From positions 186,001 through 250,000 of the forward strand of contig NZ_BDBR01000011.1 of the NCBI RefSeq assembly GCF_001613085.1: DNA of 64,000 bases. Reading direction: 5' to 3'. This DNA is from Nocardia salmonicida NBRC 13393 (GTDB taxonomy: Bacteria; Actinomycetota; Actinomycetes; Mycobacteriales; Mycobacteriaceae). Below are positions 63,810-64,000 of this stretch, piece by piece. A program made the translations under genes and the position numbers. Under the pieces are notes generated by a model. The model saw only the letters and a program-made list of their open reading frames with translations. It had not been told where the DNA came from and searched no databases. Numbering within the stretch: the stretch's first letter is position 1; the number at the start of each line of letters is the position of its first letter.

Positions 63810-64000
63810 ATGCAGCCTGCATCACCACGATCTACCCGAACTCAGCCGACTACGAGCGAAGACGTGCGCATGGACCGTGCGCACGTCTTCTTCTGGACCG
63901 AGCTCTGCATCGCCGCCGGAGTCAGCGTGGTCGGCAACGCAACCCAAGCCGTCCTCCATACGACCGTCTTGCCAGCAGTCGCGGCCACCGTCGCTGTCAT
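63810..64000 (+). CDS. DUF2637-type membrane protein, N-terminal part (partial)
   Basis: The frame runs off the window. Possible starts are 63798, 63810 and 63870; none has a good ribosome binding site. The segment AHVFFWTELCIAAGVSVVGN followed by ATQAVLH and a second hydrophobic helix match the beginning of DUF2637 proteins, small membrane proteins (SpdB-like) of actinobacterial integrative and conjugative elements. It supports a second mobile element to the right of 62796. Confidence 0.6.
   Translation, partial: MQPASPRSTRTQPTTSEDVRMDRAHVFFWTELCIAAGVSVVGNATQAVLHTTVLPAVAATVAV
63858..63890. promoter_or_regulatory. Perfect 13-bp hairpin spanning a possible start codon
   Basis: GAAGACGTGCGCA (63858-63870) pairs perfectly with TGCGCACGTCTTC (63878-63890) around TGGACCG. 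The possible ATG at 63870 lies at the loop edge. The arms contain the GTGCGCAC octamer (63877-63884) found as an array at 3366-3468. Confidence 0.5.

Overview
The window is high-GC actinobacterial DNA, most like Nocardia, Rhodococcus or a related mycolate-producing genus. The indicators are a complete mce locus (yrbEA-yrbEB-mceABCDEF), a CYP153 alkane-type P450 system, DUF3099 and DUF4873 proteins, an Rv2466c-like mycothiol-linked DsbA protein, and frequent GTG starts with ATGA stop/start overlaps. All gene calls come from reading the sequence; no database was searched.

Layout. Positions 1-2493 are chromosome: the tail of a DHA2 drug transporter, a bidirectional terminator, a GT39-type membrane glycosyltransferase and an AT-rich gap. 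A 36-bp perfect direct repeat, the 3' half of a tRNA gene read on the minus strand, lies at 2494-2529 and again at 62796-62831. A tyrosine recombinase ends 146 bp left of the second copy. The repeats are 60,302 bp apart and most simply bound one integrated genomic island. To the right of both repeats lie homologous flanks; repeat plus flank is exactly 197 bp in each case, and each flank carries four recombinase arm-like GACAAC motifs at a 10-bp period. The second repeat is therefore probably also the left end of a second, related element (HTH gene, DUF2637 gene) that runs off the window.

Island, left to right: a border graveyard (ImmA/IrrE, DoxX, NmrA and QorB fragments, 3.3-5.5 kb); a minus-strand mce lipid-uptake operon with a Mce-associated protein and an alpha/beta hydrolase (5.5-15.2 kb); IS30 and IS3 relics (16-17 kb); hydrolase, thioesterase and two TetR regulators (17.4-20.2 kb); a ferritin-like diiron protein plus a divergent Baeyer-Villiger-type flavoprotein (21.2-23.6 kb); a globin-coupled STAS sensor (24.6-25.6 kb); an MFS-UspA-thioesterase operon with a divergent TetR (25.8-29.2 kb); and an AraC regulator divergent from a tightly packed nine-gene plus-strand operon: ferredoxin, CYP153, ferredoxin reductase, second P450, transglutaminase-like protein, aldehyde dehydrogenase, SDR, BtrH-like acyltransferase and acyl-CoA ligase (29.7-41.2 kb). 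Next come a thioesterase-P450 pair (41.5-43.2 kb), IS5 and ISL3 relics (43.6-45.4 kb), a DUF4873-MFS pair divergent from an AurF-like oxygenase, a canonical BVMO, SDR, KshB-like reductase and TetR (45.6-53.4 kb). The right end has a CstR-like regulon with an MMPL transporter (54-58.4 kb), gene fragments, a MITE-like palindrome, a three-repeat type I-E-like CRISPR remnant, and the integrase.

Function (inference). The cargo looks like a complete catabolic or tailoring programme for a hydrophobic substrate: Mce import, terminal hydroxylation by CYP153, oxidation by SDR and ALDH, CoA activation, ring or ketone oxygenation by BVMOs, ester cleavage by hydrolases, and export by two DHA2 pumps, with five TetR/AraC-type local regulators. 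The combination of CYP153 with a transglutaminase-like protein and a BtrH-family acyltransferase in one translationally coupled operon is the least expected part. The main substrate cannot be read from sequence alone.
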